A DNA stretch of 64,000 nt, from the NCBI RefSeq assembly GCF_002113125.1, contig NZ_NEJP01000013.1, positions 1 to 64,000 on the forward strand, given 5' to 3'. The notes beneath the pieces are model-generated. The model was given only the letters and a program-made list of their open reading frames with translations, did not search any database and was not told the origin of the DNA. The position numbers were made by a program, and so were the translations under genes. Below, piece by piece: positions 8,286-16,326 of the stretch. The first letter of the stretch is position 1. Every line of letters starts with the position of its first letter. The stretch comes from Pseudomonas sp. B20(2017) (GTDB lineage: Bacteria > Pseudomonadota > Gammaproteobacteria > Pseudomonadales > Pseudomonadaceae).

Positions 8286-8837
8286 TCAGGCCAATAACTC
8301 CCCCGCCATCTTCGCTCTGACGGCCTTGCCCGCCAGTTGCTCAACTAGCGTCAACGCAAATGCCAGTGCTGCGCCGGAACCCTGGGCAGTGATGCAATTG
8401 CCGTCGACCACCACTGGTTGATCGACAAACGTGCAACCGGACAATTGATGGCTGGTTGTGGGCAGGCAGGTCATCCGGCGTTGACGTAATACACCGAAGC
8501 TTTGCAGCGCGACCGCCGGGGATTCGGCGACCGCGGCGAACAGGCGTCCAGCGCTGGCCTGATCCTTTAGCAGTTGTTGAAGAGGCTGGTGCGCGGCCAG
8601 GTGTTGCGCGCCGACAGCGCCACCGGGCAGGACGATCAGATCAAAAGTCTGGGCCAGCACATCAATGAGCATGCCGTCGGCGGTCAGTCGCGTGCCTCGG
8701 GCACAAGTCAGCATGCGCCGGCCTTCGATGCTAGCCGCCACCACTTCGACGCCGGCGCGACGCAGCACGTCGATCAGGGTCACGCATTGCAGATCATCGA
8801 TGCCCTCGGCGAGGGTAATCAGGGCTCTAAAGGTCAT
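8286..8837 (-). CDS. DJ-1/PfpI family protein with substituted active-site cysteine
   Basis: This 183-aa protein matches the YajL/DJ-1 fold: MTFRALITLAEGIDDLQCVT at the start, ARGTRLTAD, then DLIVLPGGAVGAQ near residue 70. The nucleophile elbow normally reads AAICA(A/G)P; here it reads AAVAESP, so the catalytic cysteine is replaced by alanine. The acidic partner near residue 15 is Asp rather than Glu. It therefore probably lacks the cysteine-based glyoxalase or deglycase chemistry claimed for relatives and may be a binding or chaperone protein. It converges with higA at 5 bp spacing. An ATG three codons further upstream is possible. Confidence 0.85.
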   Translation of the reverse strand: MTFRALITLAEGIDDLQCVTLIDVLRRAGVEVVAASIEGRRMLTCARGTRLTADGMLIDVLAQTFDLIVLPGGAVGAQHLAAHQPLQQLLKDQASAGRLFAAVAESPAVALQSFGVLRQRRMTCLPTTSHQLSGCTFVDQPVVVDGNCITAQGSGAALAFALTLVEQLAGKAVRAKMAGELLA

Positions 8838-8904
8838 GGGCACCATCCGCTGGGAGATCTTTAAAGCGTAGTCAGCTTTGCCCTGCCCCGTTCGGCGACA
8901 GCCG

Positions 8905-9354
8905 TTACTTGATGTAAAGCTGGGTCGACATCGTGTTGCGCGGGGCGTTGATCGATGTGTTGCTGAAGGTAAAGGTGCCTTCCTGACGAGTCGCCAGATC
9001 GAAGGTGTACAGCGAACCGACGGTTTTCGCGCCTGGCGTGCATTCGGTCAGGTTGCCGTTATCGAAGGCACAGACCGGACTCCGGGTGCCGTTCACTTCA
9101 AAGCCGTCCAGTGCAGCCTGAGGCTGGCTCTGGCCGTAACCGATTTCCAGCACATAGACCTTGATGCCCGGCGCGCTGTGATCGCAACGGGTCTGCACCT
9201 GGCCATCGGTAATGTCTTCGAGCCCGCAGGACGACGACTGAACCTTGATGACTTTCACCTCGCTCAATGGCGGTGCCGACGCCGCGAGTGCCGCCGGTAC
9301 ACCGGCCAGCAGCAAGGCCATCAATCCAGCGCTCTTCATCCAACCCTTGTTCAT
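8905..9354 (-). CDS. Secreted protein of unknown function
   Basis: This 149-aa protein has a clear signal peptide (MNKGWMKSAGLMALLLAGVP, then AALAASAPP with an ALA cleavage site near residue 24). The mature part has three cysteines and a beta-rich look, with repeated short patterns such as GTFTFSNTSINAPRN near the end. I recognise no domain. GGGGA lies 8 nt before the chosen ATG. It is divergent from the purine permease gene, but no functional link is evident. Confidence 0.75.
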   Translation of the reverse strand: MNKGWMKSAGLMALLLAGVPAALAASAPPLSEVKVIKVQSSSCGLEDITDGQVQTRCDHSAPGIKVYVLEIGYGQSQPQAALDGFEVNGTRSPVCAFDNGNLTECTPGAKTVGSLYTFDLATRQEGTFTFSNTSINAPRNTMSTQLYIK

Positions 9355-9574
9355 GCGATCCATCCCCGAAAAAACAGCGCGCAGTATGGCGTACTTGGCC
9401 GTGGTGCAAAACTTCGCCGACGATCGACACCAACATCCGCCATCTTCCTCACGCTGCTGGTATGATGCGCGGCTTTTTCCGGCCCACCACAATTTTCCAG
9501 GCGCTTGCGACGGTCTGTGCTTTGCTGTTGAGGTCGATACATTCACGGCGCCACGCGCGCCACGGGGAGCAGAC

Positions 9575-10870
9575 ATGCTGGAAAGGCTGTTTCAACTCAA
9601 GGCACACAACACCAACGTGCGGACCGAGATTCTGGCGGGCGTCACGACCTTCCTGGCCATGGCCTACATTCTGTTCGTCAACCCGAGCATCCTCGGCGAG
9701 ACCGGCATGGACAAAGGCGCGGTGTTCGTCGCCACGTGTCTGGCAGCCGCCATCGGCTCCACGGTCATGGGCCTGATCGCCAACTACCCGATCGCCCTCG
9801 CACCGGGCATGGGCCTGAACGCCTTCTTTACCTACACCGTCGTGCTGCACATGGGCCACACCTGGCAAGTGGCGCTGGGCGCGGTGTTCATTTCGGCCGT
9901 GTGCTTCTTCCTGCTGTCGATCTTCCGCATCCGTGAATGGATCATCAACAGCATCCCGCTGCCACTGCGCTCGGCGATTGCCGCCGGTATCGGCCTGTTC
10001 CTGGCGCTGATCGCCCTGCACAACGCCGGTATCGTGGTCAGCAACCCGGCGACCATGGTCGGCCTCGGTGACCTGAAGCAACCGGCGCCGATCCTCGCCA
10101 CCCTCGGTTTCGCCCTGATCGTTGCCCTTGAAGCCCTGAAAGTGCGCGGCGCGGTGCTGATCGGCATTCTGGCGGTGACCATCGTCTCGATCGTGATGGG
10201 CTTCACCCCGTTCGGCGGCGTGACGTCGATGCCGCCTTCGCTGGCCCCGACCTTCCTGCAACTGGACATCAAGGGCGCGCTGGACATCGGTCTGGTCAGC
10301 GTGATCTTCGCTTTCCTGTTCGTCGACCTGTTCGATAACTCCGGCACCCTGATCGGCGTCGCCAAGCGCGCCGGCCTGATGGGCAAGGATGGCCACATGC
10401 CGAAAATGGGCCGTGCGCTGATCGCTGACAGCACCGCGGCAATGGCCGGCTCGCTGCTGGGCACCTCGACCACCACCAGCTACATCGAATCCGCCGCTGG
10501 CGTGAGTGCCGGCGGCCGCACCGGCCTGACCGCCATCGTTGTCGCGATCCTGTTCCTGCTGGCGCTGTTCTTCTCGCCACTGGCTGCCAGCGTACCGGCG
10601 TTCGCCACCGCGCCGGCGCTGCTGTTCGTCGCCGTGCTGATGACTTCGGGCCTGGCGGAAATAGACTGGGAAGACATCACCGTCGCCGCGCCGGTCGTGG
10701 TCACCGCCCTGGCGATGCCTTTCACCTATTCCATCGCCAACGGCATCGCCTTCGGCTTCATCGCCTGGACTGCGATCAAACTGCTATCCGGCCGCGCCCG
10801 CGAGCTGAACCCGGCGCTGGTGATCCTGTCGATTCTGTTCGTGATCAAGCTGGGTTGGTTCAACGCATGA
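9575..10870 (+). CDS. NCS2-family purine permease (AzgA/PbuG-like)
   Basis: This 431-aa polytopic transporter starts MLERLFQLKAHNTNVRTEIL. The AzgA-type hallmarks are LAGVTTFLAMAYILFVNP, ALAPGMGLNAFFTY near residue 80, and LFDNSGTLIGVAKRAGL near 253. Relatives import adenine, guanine or hypoxanthine by proton symport in the inner membrane. A GGGGAG ribosome-binding site fixes the start. Its stop codon overlaps the trmA start (ATGA), so the two genes are co-translated. No purine-riboswitch-like structure was found in the 220-bp leader. Confidence 0.92.
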   Translation: MLERLFQLKAHNTNVRTEILAGVTTFLAMAYILFVNPSILGETGMDKGAVFVATCLAAAIGSTVMGLIANYPIALAPGMGLNAFFTYTVVLHMGHTWQVALGAVFISAVCFFLLSIFRIREWIINSIPLPLRSAIAAGIGLFLALIALHNAGIVVSNPATMVGLGDLKQPAPILATLGFALIVALEALKVRGAVLIGILAVTIVSIVMGFTPFGGVTSMPPSLAPTFLQLDIKGALDIGLVSVIFAFLFVDLFDNSGTLIGVAKRAGLMGKDGHMPKMGRALIADSTAAMAGSLLGTSTTTSYIESAAGVSAGGRTGLTAIVVAILFLLALFFSPLAASVPAFATAPALLFVAVLMTSGLAEIDWEDITVAAPVVVTALAMPFTYSIANGIAFGFIAWTAIKLLSGRARELNPALVILSILFVIKLGWFNA

Positions 10871-11946
10871 CTTTTGATTCCCAGGCTTACGCCGCACAAC
10901 TCGAAGACAAGGTCACGCGCCTGCGTGACCTGCTGGCCCCGTTCGATGCACCGGAACCAGCGGTGTTCGACTCGCCGTTGCAGAACTTCCGCCTGCGCGC
11001 CGAATTCCGCCTGTGGCGCGAGGGCGGTGAGCGGCATTACGCGATGTTTTCCCAGGACGACAAGCGCACGCCGATCCTGATCGAAGAATTCCCGATCGCC
11101 AGCCTGCGCATCAACCAGTTGATGCCGCAATTGAAGGCTGCCTGGCAGGCCAGCGCGGCGCTGAGCCACAAGCTGTTCCAGGTGGAGTTTCTGACCACCC
11201 TGGCCGGCGACGCGATGATCACCCTGTGCTATCACCGCCCGCTGGACGAGCACTGGCATACAGCGGCCACCAAACTGGCGGCTGATCTGGGCGTCAGCAT
11301 CATCGGCCGTTCCAAGGGCAAGCGCGAAGTACTCGGCCTCGACTACGTGGTCGAAAAGCTCGACGTCGGCGGTCGCACGTTCAGCTATCGCCAGCCGGAA
11401 GGCGCGTTCACCCAACCGAACGGCACCGTGAACCAGAAGATGCTCAATTGGGCATACGAAGCACTGGGTGATCGCGGCGACGATCTGCTGGAGCTGTACT
11501 GCGGCAACGGCAACTTCACCCTGCCACTGGCAACCCGCGTGCGCAAAGTGCTGGCCACGGAAATCAGCAAGACGTCGGTTAATGCGGCGTTGAGCAACCT
11601 GGCCGAAAACGCTGTGGATAACGTCACCCTGGTTCGTCTATCCGCCGAAGAGCTGACCGAAGCCCTGAACGAAGTTCGCCCGTTCCGTCGCCTGCACGGC
11701 ATCGACCTGAAGAGCTACGAGTTCGGCAGCGTGTTCGTCGACCCGCCACGGGCCGGCATGGACCCGGACACCTGCGAACTGACCCGGCGCTTCGACAACA
11801 TCCTGTACATCTCCTGCAACCCGGAAACACTGGCGGCCAACATCGCTCAACTGCACGACACGCACCGCATCACCCGCTGCGCGCTGTTCGACCAGTTCCC
11901 GTGGACTCACCACATGGAATCCGGCGTGCTGCTGACCCGACGTTGA
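10867..11946 (+). CDS. trmA: tRNA (uracil-5-)-methyltransferase TrmA
   Basis: This 359-aa enzyme makes m5U54 (ribothymidine) in the T-loop of tRNAs, and also methylates tmRNA, using SAM. The SAM site LLELYCGNGNFTLPLA lies near residue 210, DPPRAGMDP near 293, and the catalytic cysteine in SCNPETL near 318. Length is close to E. coli TrmA (366 aa). The ATG overlaps the permease stop by 4 nt, so translation is coupled. A strong terminator follows at 11967-11993. Confidence 0.95.
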   Translation: MTFDSQAYAAQLEDKVTRLRDLLAPFDAPEPAVFDSPLQNFRLRAEFRLWREGGERHYAMFSQDDKRTPILIEEFPIASLRINQLMPQLKAAWQASAALSHKLFQVEFLTTLAGDAMITLCYHRPLDEHWHTAATKLAADLGVSIIGRSKGKREVLGLDYVVEKLDVGGRTFSYRQPEGAFTQPNGTVNQKMLNWAYEALGDRGDDLLELYCGNGNFTLPLATRVRKVLATEISKTSVNAALSNLAENAVDNVTLVRLSAEELTEALNEVRPFRRLHGIDLKSYEFGSVFVDPPRAGMDPDTCELTRRFDNILYISCNPETLAANIAQLHDTHRITRCALFDQFPWTHHMESGVLLTRR

Positions 11947-11966
11947 TCGCAGGTGCCAGAAACAAG

Positions 11967-11993
11967 AAAGCCGTCCTCATCGACGGCTTTTTT
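11967..11993 (+). terminator. Intrinsic terminator of the permease-trmA operon
   Basis: Stem AAAGCCGTC/GACGGCTTT (11967-11975 with 11982-11990) has a 6-nt loop and is followed by a T-run ending at 11993. It lies 21 bp after the trmA stop. Confidence 0.9.
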
Positions 11994-12001
11994 GTGCCTG
12001 T

Positions 12002-12448
12002 TCATGGCACGGGATCGATCTTGCGCGGGCGCCCGCCCTTCTTGCCGTTGACCCGTGCAGCTTCAGCTTTCGCAGTGCTGCTCTGGCGGCCATTGCGCGA
12101 AGCGATCACCGAGGCAGCCATGGCCATCAGTGGCTGACTGGCGGAGATCATGCCGGCGATGGAAACCTGCAGATCCCTGCCTTCATGGCAAAGGGCAGTG
12201 CCGGCAAAGCCGACGTGCAATCCGGTGAAGTCCTCCGGTTCAAAATCATCGAATTCGCGGTAGAGATTCACTGGGAGTAATACGCCGCTGTCGTCCTCGA
12301 AGTGAATCACCAGGCACGGTTTCTGAAAGGCCACCGACACGGCTTGCAGGCTGCTGTGTCGGCGCAGCCCCCCGCGATCGACAGCTTCATCGAGACGCTT
12401 TTCCGTAACCGGTCGATCAGCATGCAAGCCGGCCTTTACTGTTTTCAT
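12002..12448 (-). CDS. DUF2442 protein with AT-hook-like tail
   Basis: This 148-aa protein has a DUF2442-like core (LVIHFEDDSGVLLPVNLY near residue 47, then a DLQVSIAGMI segment). A basic C-terminal tail contains GKKGGRPRK, which resembles an AT-hook (GRP core flanked by basic residues). Its start overlaps the stop of the DUF4160 gene by 4 nt. DUF2442 and DUF4160 genes are frequently adjacent and have been suspected of forming toxin-antitoxin-like pairs. Here the DUF2442 member has the DNA-binding-like tail, which would suit the antitoxin/repressor part. The function remains inferred. Confidence 0.8.
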   Translation of the reverse strand: MKTVKAGLHADRPVTEKRLDEAVDRGGLRRHSSLQAVSVAFQKPCLVIHFEDDSGVLLPVNLYREFDDFEPEDFTGLHVGFAGTALCHEGRDLQVSIAGMISASQPLMAMAASVIASRNGRQSSTAKAEAARVNGKKGGRPRKIDPVP

Positions 12449-12873
12449 AGTTCGATCTCCACACCTTCCTGAGCACCGACCAGGGCCAACAGGGTTTTGT
12501 TTTCTTCTGGTTCGTAATACGCCGACCCGATCCTGAAGGTCTCACCGGTCACTTCACGCATGACGGCCACTTCGTTCGAGTCACCGTCCCACCATTGGTT
12601 ATCGAGACACGCCGTCTGCAAACGAGTCCACCAGATTCGGCGAGCCCTCCGCAGATGATTTGTTTCACGGAGCGACTGGCGTAGCCCCTCAAGCACCGCA
12701 ATCGGTGGTCGACGCGACAGGGGCACCACATCCCATAACTCCACGCCGTTGTGCCAGAAGCTGAATTTGAAGCGGGCACTCCATGCACCTGAATCAACGT
12801 GCGCATGGGGCGGACAATGTTCGTCTCGCAGCATGATCACCACCGACAATCCCTTGTAACTGCACACTTTCAT
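12445..12873 (-). CDS. DUF4160 protein
   Basis: This 142-aa protein has the DUF4160 signature near the start (LRDEHCPPHAHVDSGAWSAR), in which the CPPHAHV segment is the family's hallmark. The C-terminal half is longer than the usual 80-90 aa DUF4160 protein and carries an extra region (about residues 60-142) that I do not recognise. It is the first gene of a two-gene overlapping operon with a DUF2442 gene. The 200-bp upstream gap contains a short dyad near the start (CCGTTAGG, TTAACCTAACGG on the other strand). Confidence 0.78.
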   Translation of the reverse strand: MKVCSYKGLSVVIMLRDEHCPPHAHVDSGAWSARFKFSFWHNGVELWDVVPLSRRPPIAVLEGLRQSLRETNHLRRARRIWWTRLQTACLDNQWWDGDSNEVAVMREVTGETFRIGSAYYEPEENKTLLALVGAQEGVEIEL

Positions 12874-13076
12874 GCTAACCCATCCGTTAGGTTAAAAGTT
12901 TCGAAAACTGCCATTCCCTGACAATTCCGACCATCGGCATTGCTGCCTCAAATGGTCATTACGTTTTCGAGCCTAGTGCGGGATTCAGGAAAGCCCCGCG
13001 CAAAATGGTAAGCAGTTCTTTCGCAGAGGCCGCGCATTTGCTACATACGAAGACTCATTCCCCGGTGTAATCAATC

Positions 13077-13988
13077 ATGCATCGACACTTCGACGATCTT
13101 CAGCTGGGCAGCATCGAGTTGTTTTGCCTGGCCGCCGAGTGCGGCAGTTTCACCGGTGCTGCGCAGGCGGCTTCGGTGACGCCGGCAGCGGTGAGCCGCT
13201 CGGTATCACGCATGGAAGAACGCTTGGGCGTGCGGCTGTTTGCACGCACCACCCGCAGCGTGAAACTGACCGACAGCGGCCGGCGCTACTACGAAGAATG
13301 CAGCCAGGCGCTGGCGCAACTGGTCGAGGCACAACGGGAAGTCATGGGGCAGCAGCAGGAACCGTCCGGCACCCTGCGTATCAGTATTCCTACGACCTAC
13401 GCCCATCATCGGATCCTGCCGCTGTTGCCAGCCTTTCGTGCGCGATTCCCGCAGGTGAAGGTCGACATGCACATCAGCAATCGCAACATCGACTTCGTCG
13501 GCGAGGGTTACGACATGGCGATCCGCGTGCGGGCGATTCCCGATTCCGGCCTGATCGCCCGCCACCTGGAAGACGCGGCGCTGGTGATGGTCGCCAGCCC
13601 CGATTACCTGAAACGCGCCGGCACGCCGCAGACCCTCGAAGACCTCGAACAGCACGAGTGCATCCAGTACGAATTGCCCAGCAGTGGGCGGCGGATCACC
13701 TGGCTGTTTTATGACGAGGATGTGCCACGGGAGATCCTCGCCGAGGGCAACTTCTGCTGCTCCGATGACGTGCTTGGCGGCGTGACCCTGGCCAGGCACG
13801 GCGCCGGGTTGTTCCAGACCTATCGCTTCATTGTCGAAAAAGAACTGGCCGCCGGCTCGTTGATAGAAGTGCTCAAACCCTACAGCGGACGCTCGCGGCC
13901 GTTCACGCTGCTGTACCCGCAGAATCGCCACATGCCGCTGCGCGTCAGGGCTTTCATCGATTTTCTGGTCGAGCAGTTGCCGCACTGA
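13077..13988 (+). CDS. LysR-family transcriptional regulator (CrgA-like)
   Basis: This 303-aa regulator has an N-terminal winged HTH (SIELFCLAAECGSFTGAAQA then VTPAAVSRSVSRMEERLGVR) and a C-terminal periplasmic-binding-like sensor domain. It stands 140 bp upstream of the dehydroquinase gene in the same direction. It may therefore respond to quinate, shikimate or a derivative, although the TetR gene of the cluster is an equally likely regulator. Family members act as homotetramers. The true ligand is unknown. Confidence 0.87.
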   Translation: MHRHFDDLQLGSIELFCLAAECGSFTGAAQAASVTPAAVSRSVSRMEERLGVRLFARTTRSVKLTDSGRRYYEECSQALAQLVEAQREVMGQQQEPSGTLRISIPTTYAHHRILPLLPAFRARFPQVKVDMHISNRNIDFVGEGYDMAIRVRAIPDSGLIARHLEDAALVMVASPDYLKRAGTPQTLEDLEQHECIQYELPSSGRRITWLFYDEDVPREILAEGNFCCSDDVLGGVTLARHGAGLFQTYRFIVEKELAAGSLIEVLKPYSGRSRPFTLLYPQNRHMPLRVRAFIDFLVEQLPH

Positions 13989-14048
13989 ATTGCACCAGTG
14001 TGCGATCACCGCACACAAAACCGGGCTGTCGATGCAGAGCAATTGATT

Positions 14049-14073
14049 AAAGTAACCATCTAGTACAATTTAA
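14049..14073 (-). promoter_or_regulatory. Operator-like motif shared with the quiC promoter (aroQ copy)
   Basis: On the minus strand this 25-bp segment contains TGTACTA-NNN-GGTTA flanked by TTAAA and TTT, nearly identical to 18320-18344. It ends 55 bp before the aroQ start and overlaps a possible -10 (TACAAT at 14064-14069). A repressor bound here would block aroQ transcription. The cluster's TetR protein is the most likely ligand-responsive binder. Confidence 0.7.
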
Positions 14074-14128
14074 CTCCACAGGTCGAAACCTCGGCCCAAG
14101 CCAAAAACAATAAGTGGAGTTTGCCCCC

Positions 14129-14569
14129 ATGCCCCCTATCGTTCTGGTGCTCAACGGCCCGAACCTGAACCTGCTCGGCACCCGTGAACCGGCGACCTAC
14201 GGTCACGAAACCCTGGCCGACATCTCAGCCCTGTGCGGGCGAGCCGCCGAAGAGTTCGGCCTGGCCGTGGAGTTTCGCCAGACCAATCACGAAGGCGAAT
14301 TGCTCGACTGGATTCACGGCGCCCGCCAGCGCTGCGCCGGTATCGTAATCAACCCGGCCGCCTGGACTCACACTTCGGTCGCGATCCGCGACGCGCTGGT
14401 CGCCAGCGAATTGCCGGTGATTGAAGTGCACCTGTCCAACGTTCACGCCCGCGAGCCGTTCCGTCATCACTCGTTCGTCTCGGCGATCGCCACGGCCGTG
14501 ATGTGCGGCTTCGGCAGCCACGGTTATCGCCTGGCTCTGGAACATTTCAGCCAACGGCTGAAGGGGTGA
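14129..14569 (+). CDS. aroQ: Type II 3-dehydroquinate dehydratase
   Basis: This 146-aa dodecameric enzyme interconverts 3-dehydroquinate and 3-dehydroshikimate. The type II signature is VLVLNGPNLNLLGTREP with the active-site Tyr in ATYGHE near residue 25. INPAAWTHTS and IEVHLSNVHAREPFRHHS follow, carrying the conserved substrate-binding residues. A start at 14129 gives the standard N-terminus; a GTG five codons upstream is less likely. Its 3' end contains the ribosome-binding site of the next gene. In this catabolic setting it probably serves quinate degradation, and another copy is expected elsewhere for aromatic biosynthesis. Confidence 0.93.
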   Translation: MPPIVLVLNGPNLNLLGTREPATYGHETLADISALCGRAAEEFGLAVEFRQTNHEGELLDWIHGARQRCAGIVINPAAWTHTSVAIRDALVASELPVIEVHLSNVHAREPFRHHSFVSAIATAVMCGFGSHGYRLALEHFSQRLKG

Positions 14570-14574
14570 TCCGC

Positions 14575-15429
14575 ATGAATCGCAACAACGTGATACTCGC
14601 CGGGCTGATCGGCGCCGGCATCCAGGCCTCCCGCACCCCGGCACTGCATGAACACGAAGGCGACGAACAAGGCCTGCGTTACCTGTACCGCTTGATCGAT
14701 CTCGATCAACTGCAACTGGACAGCAACGCCCTGCCCGATCTGCTGCTGGCCGCCGAGCGGATGAACTACACCGGGCTGAACATCACCTTCCCTTGCAAGC
14801 AGGCAATCATCCCGCTACTCGATGAATTGTCTCCGGAAGCCCGAGGCATCGGCGCCGTGAACACGGTGGTGCTGAAGGACGGCAAACGTGTCGGCCACAA
14901 CACCGATTGCCTGGGTTTCGCCGAAGGTTTTCGTCGCGGCCTGCCAGACGTCGCCCGCGAACGTGTAGTCCAGATGGGCGCCGGTGGCGCAGGCGCCGCA
15001 GTGGCCCACGCCTTGTTGAGCGAAGGCGTACAACAACTGAGCATTTTTGATGTGGACGTCGAGCGTGCCGAAAGTCTGGCCAACAACCTCAACCAGCATT
15101 TCGGCGCTGGCCGGGCGGTTGCCGGGCATGATCTGGCGAGCACGTTGAGTCAGGCGAATGGCCTGGTAAACACCACGCCGATGGGCATGGCCAAATTACC
15201 CGGCATGCCCGTGCCAGCGGCGCTGCTGCGACCCGAGTTGTGGGTAGCGGAGATCGTGTATTTCCCGCTGGAAACCGAACTGCTGCGCAACGCCCGCGCC
15301 TTGGGTTGCCGAACCCTGGATGGCGGCAACATGGCGGTGTTTCAGGCGGTGAAGGCGTTTGAGCTGTTCAGCGGCAAAGTGCCGGATGCGCAGCGAATGC
15401 TCGCGCATTTTCAAAGCATGAAAGGCTGA
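14575..15429 (+). CDS. Shikimate/quinate dehydrogenase (AroE/YdiB family)
   Basis: This 284-aa dehydrogenase has the substrate site ITFPCKQAI with the catalytic lysine near residue 71, the NTDCLGF motif near 103, and the nucleotide-binding MGAGGAGAAVAHAL near 133. After the second strand it reads IFDVDVERAES rather than the NRT of NADP-dependent AroE. The acidic residue points to NAD and hence to a catabolic quinate or shikimate dehydrogenase. It follows aroQ by 5 nt, with AAGGGG before the ATG. Together they would turn quinate or shikimate into 3-dehydroshikimate for QuiC. Confidence 0.9.
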   Translation: MNRNNVILAGLIGAGIQASRTPALHEHEGDEQGLRYLYRLIDLDQLQLDSNALPDLLLAAERMNYTGLNITFPCKQAIIPLLDELSPEARGIGAVNTVVLKDGKRVGHNTDCLGFAEGFRRGLPDVARERVVQMGAGGAGAAVAHALLSEGVQQLSIFDVDVERAESLANNLNQHFGAGRAVAGHDLASTLSQANGLVNTTPMGMAKLPGMPVPAALLRPELWVAEIVYFPLETELLRNARALGCRTLDGGNMAVFQAVKAFELFSGKVPDAQRMLAHFQSMKG

Positions 15430-15446
15430 ATCGCACCTCTGCTCCC

Positions 15447-15536
15447 TGTGGGAGCGAGCTTGCTCGCGAACGCTTACCGTCAGCCAATAAATGTGCTGTC
15501 TGACACACCGCTTTCGCGAGCAAGCTCGCTCCCACA
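15447..15536. repeat. REPIN-type inverted REP pair
   Basis: Two REP units (TGTGGGAGCGAGC on the left, its complement on the right) enclose about 40 nt in a 90-bp element. It separates two converging gene ends, the shikimate dehydrogenase and the TetR gene. Confidence 0.9.
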
Positions 15537-15546
15537 AAGGGCGCCG

Positions 15547-16224
15547 TCACGCCTGCAAGTAACGCAGCACCGATTCGCAAATCATCTCGCGATGACGCTG
15601 TTTGATGCTTTCGTCCGGCAGATCGATCTGAAAGATCTCACCGAACGTGTGGCGGTTCGACACGCGATAGAAGCAGAACGAACTGATCAACAGATGCACG
15701 TCCAGCGCGTCGAGCCCGGCGCGGAACACCCCTTCTTCAGCACCGCGACGCAGAATCTCACCCAGGGAATCGAGGATGGTGTTGTTCATCGCCTTGATCG
15801 CGTCGGAACGCTTCACGTACTCGGCGTTGTGGATGTTTTCGATGCTGACGATCCGCACGAAATCGACGTTGCGATCGTGGTGGTCGAAGGTGAATTCCAC
15901 CAGACGCCGGATCGCTTCCACCGGCGGCAGTTCGGCCAGGTGCAGGCGGTTTTCGGTACTGCGGATATCACCGTAGAGCTTCTCCAGCACCTCGACATAC
16001 AACTGCTCCTTGCTGCCGAAGTAGTAATAGATCATGCGCTTGGAGGTGTGAATGCGCTCGGCGATCGCGTCCACGCGAGCACCGGACAGACCCTGCTGGA
16101 CGAACTCGACGATCGCCTCCTGCAGGATATTCTCGCGGGTCTTTTCCGGGTTGTTCTTGCGACTTTTGCGCGGCTCTACCGCGGGTAGAACGGGGGCTGC
16201 GGAAAGTTCTGAAGTCATCGTCAT
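15547..16224 (-). CDS. TetR/AcrR-family regulator of the quinate cluster
   Basis: This 225-aa regulator has a basic proline-rich N-terminus, then a TetR HTH (ENILQEAIVEFVQQGLSGAR, then IAERIHTSKRMIYYYFGSKEQLY, near residues 30-75). The C-terminal ligand-binding half is helical. It lies 102 bp downstream of quiC in the same direction and may share its transcript. Two nearly identical operator-like sites in front of aroQ and quiC suggest that it controls both transcription units, with a pathway intermediate as inducer. That link is inference. Confidence 0.88.
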   Translation of the reverse strand: MTMTSELSAAPVLPAVEPRKSRKNNPEKTRENILQEAIVEFVQQGLSGARVDAIAERIHTSKRMIYYYFGSKEQLYVEVLEKLYGDIRSTENRLHLAELPPVEAIRRLVEFTFDHHDRNVDFVRIVSIENIHNAEYVKRSDAIKAMNNTILDSLGEILRRGAEEGVFRAGLDALDVHLLISSFCFYRVSNRHTFGEIFQIDLPDESIKQRHREMICESVLRYLQA

Positions 16225-16263
16225 TGCGGGCTCACGGCCATCACTGCACAGGCTGGCGATTAT

Positions 16264-16299
16264 GGGCCGCGCGGCACAGTGAAGGAAGCCGCGCGACCC
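16264..16299 (-). terminator. GC-rich hairpin downstream of quiC
   Basis: GGGCCGCGCGGC pairs with GCCGCGCGACCC (16264-16275 with 16288-16299, one mismatch) across a 12-nt loop. There is no clear U-tract on the minus strand, so it may weaken rather than stop transcription from quiC into the TetR gene. Confidence 0.5.
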
Positions 16300-16326
16300 G
16301 GGTTTAATCCCGCGTTTACGAATTTC

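Noticed and set aside
9355..9574. Possible purine riboswitch before the NCS2 permease
   Set aside because: I could not find the conserved three-way junction bases or paired loops; the leader looks ordinary.
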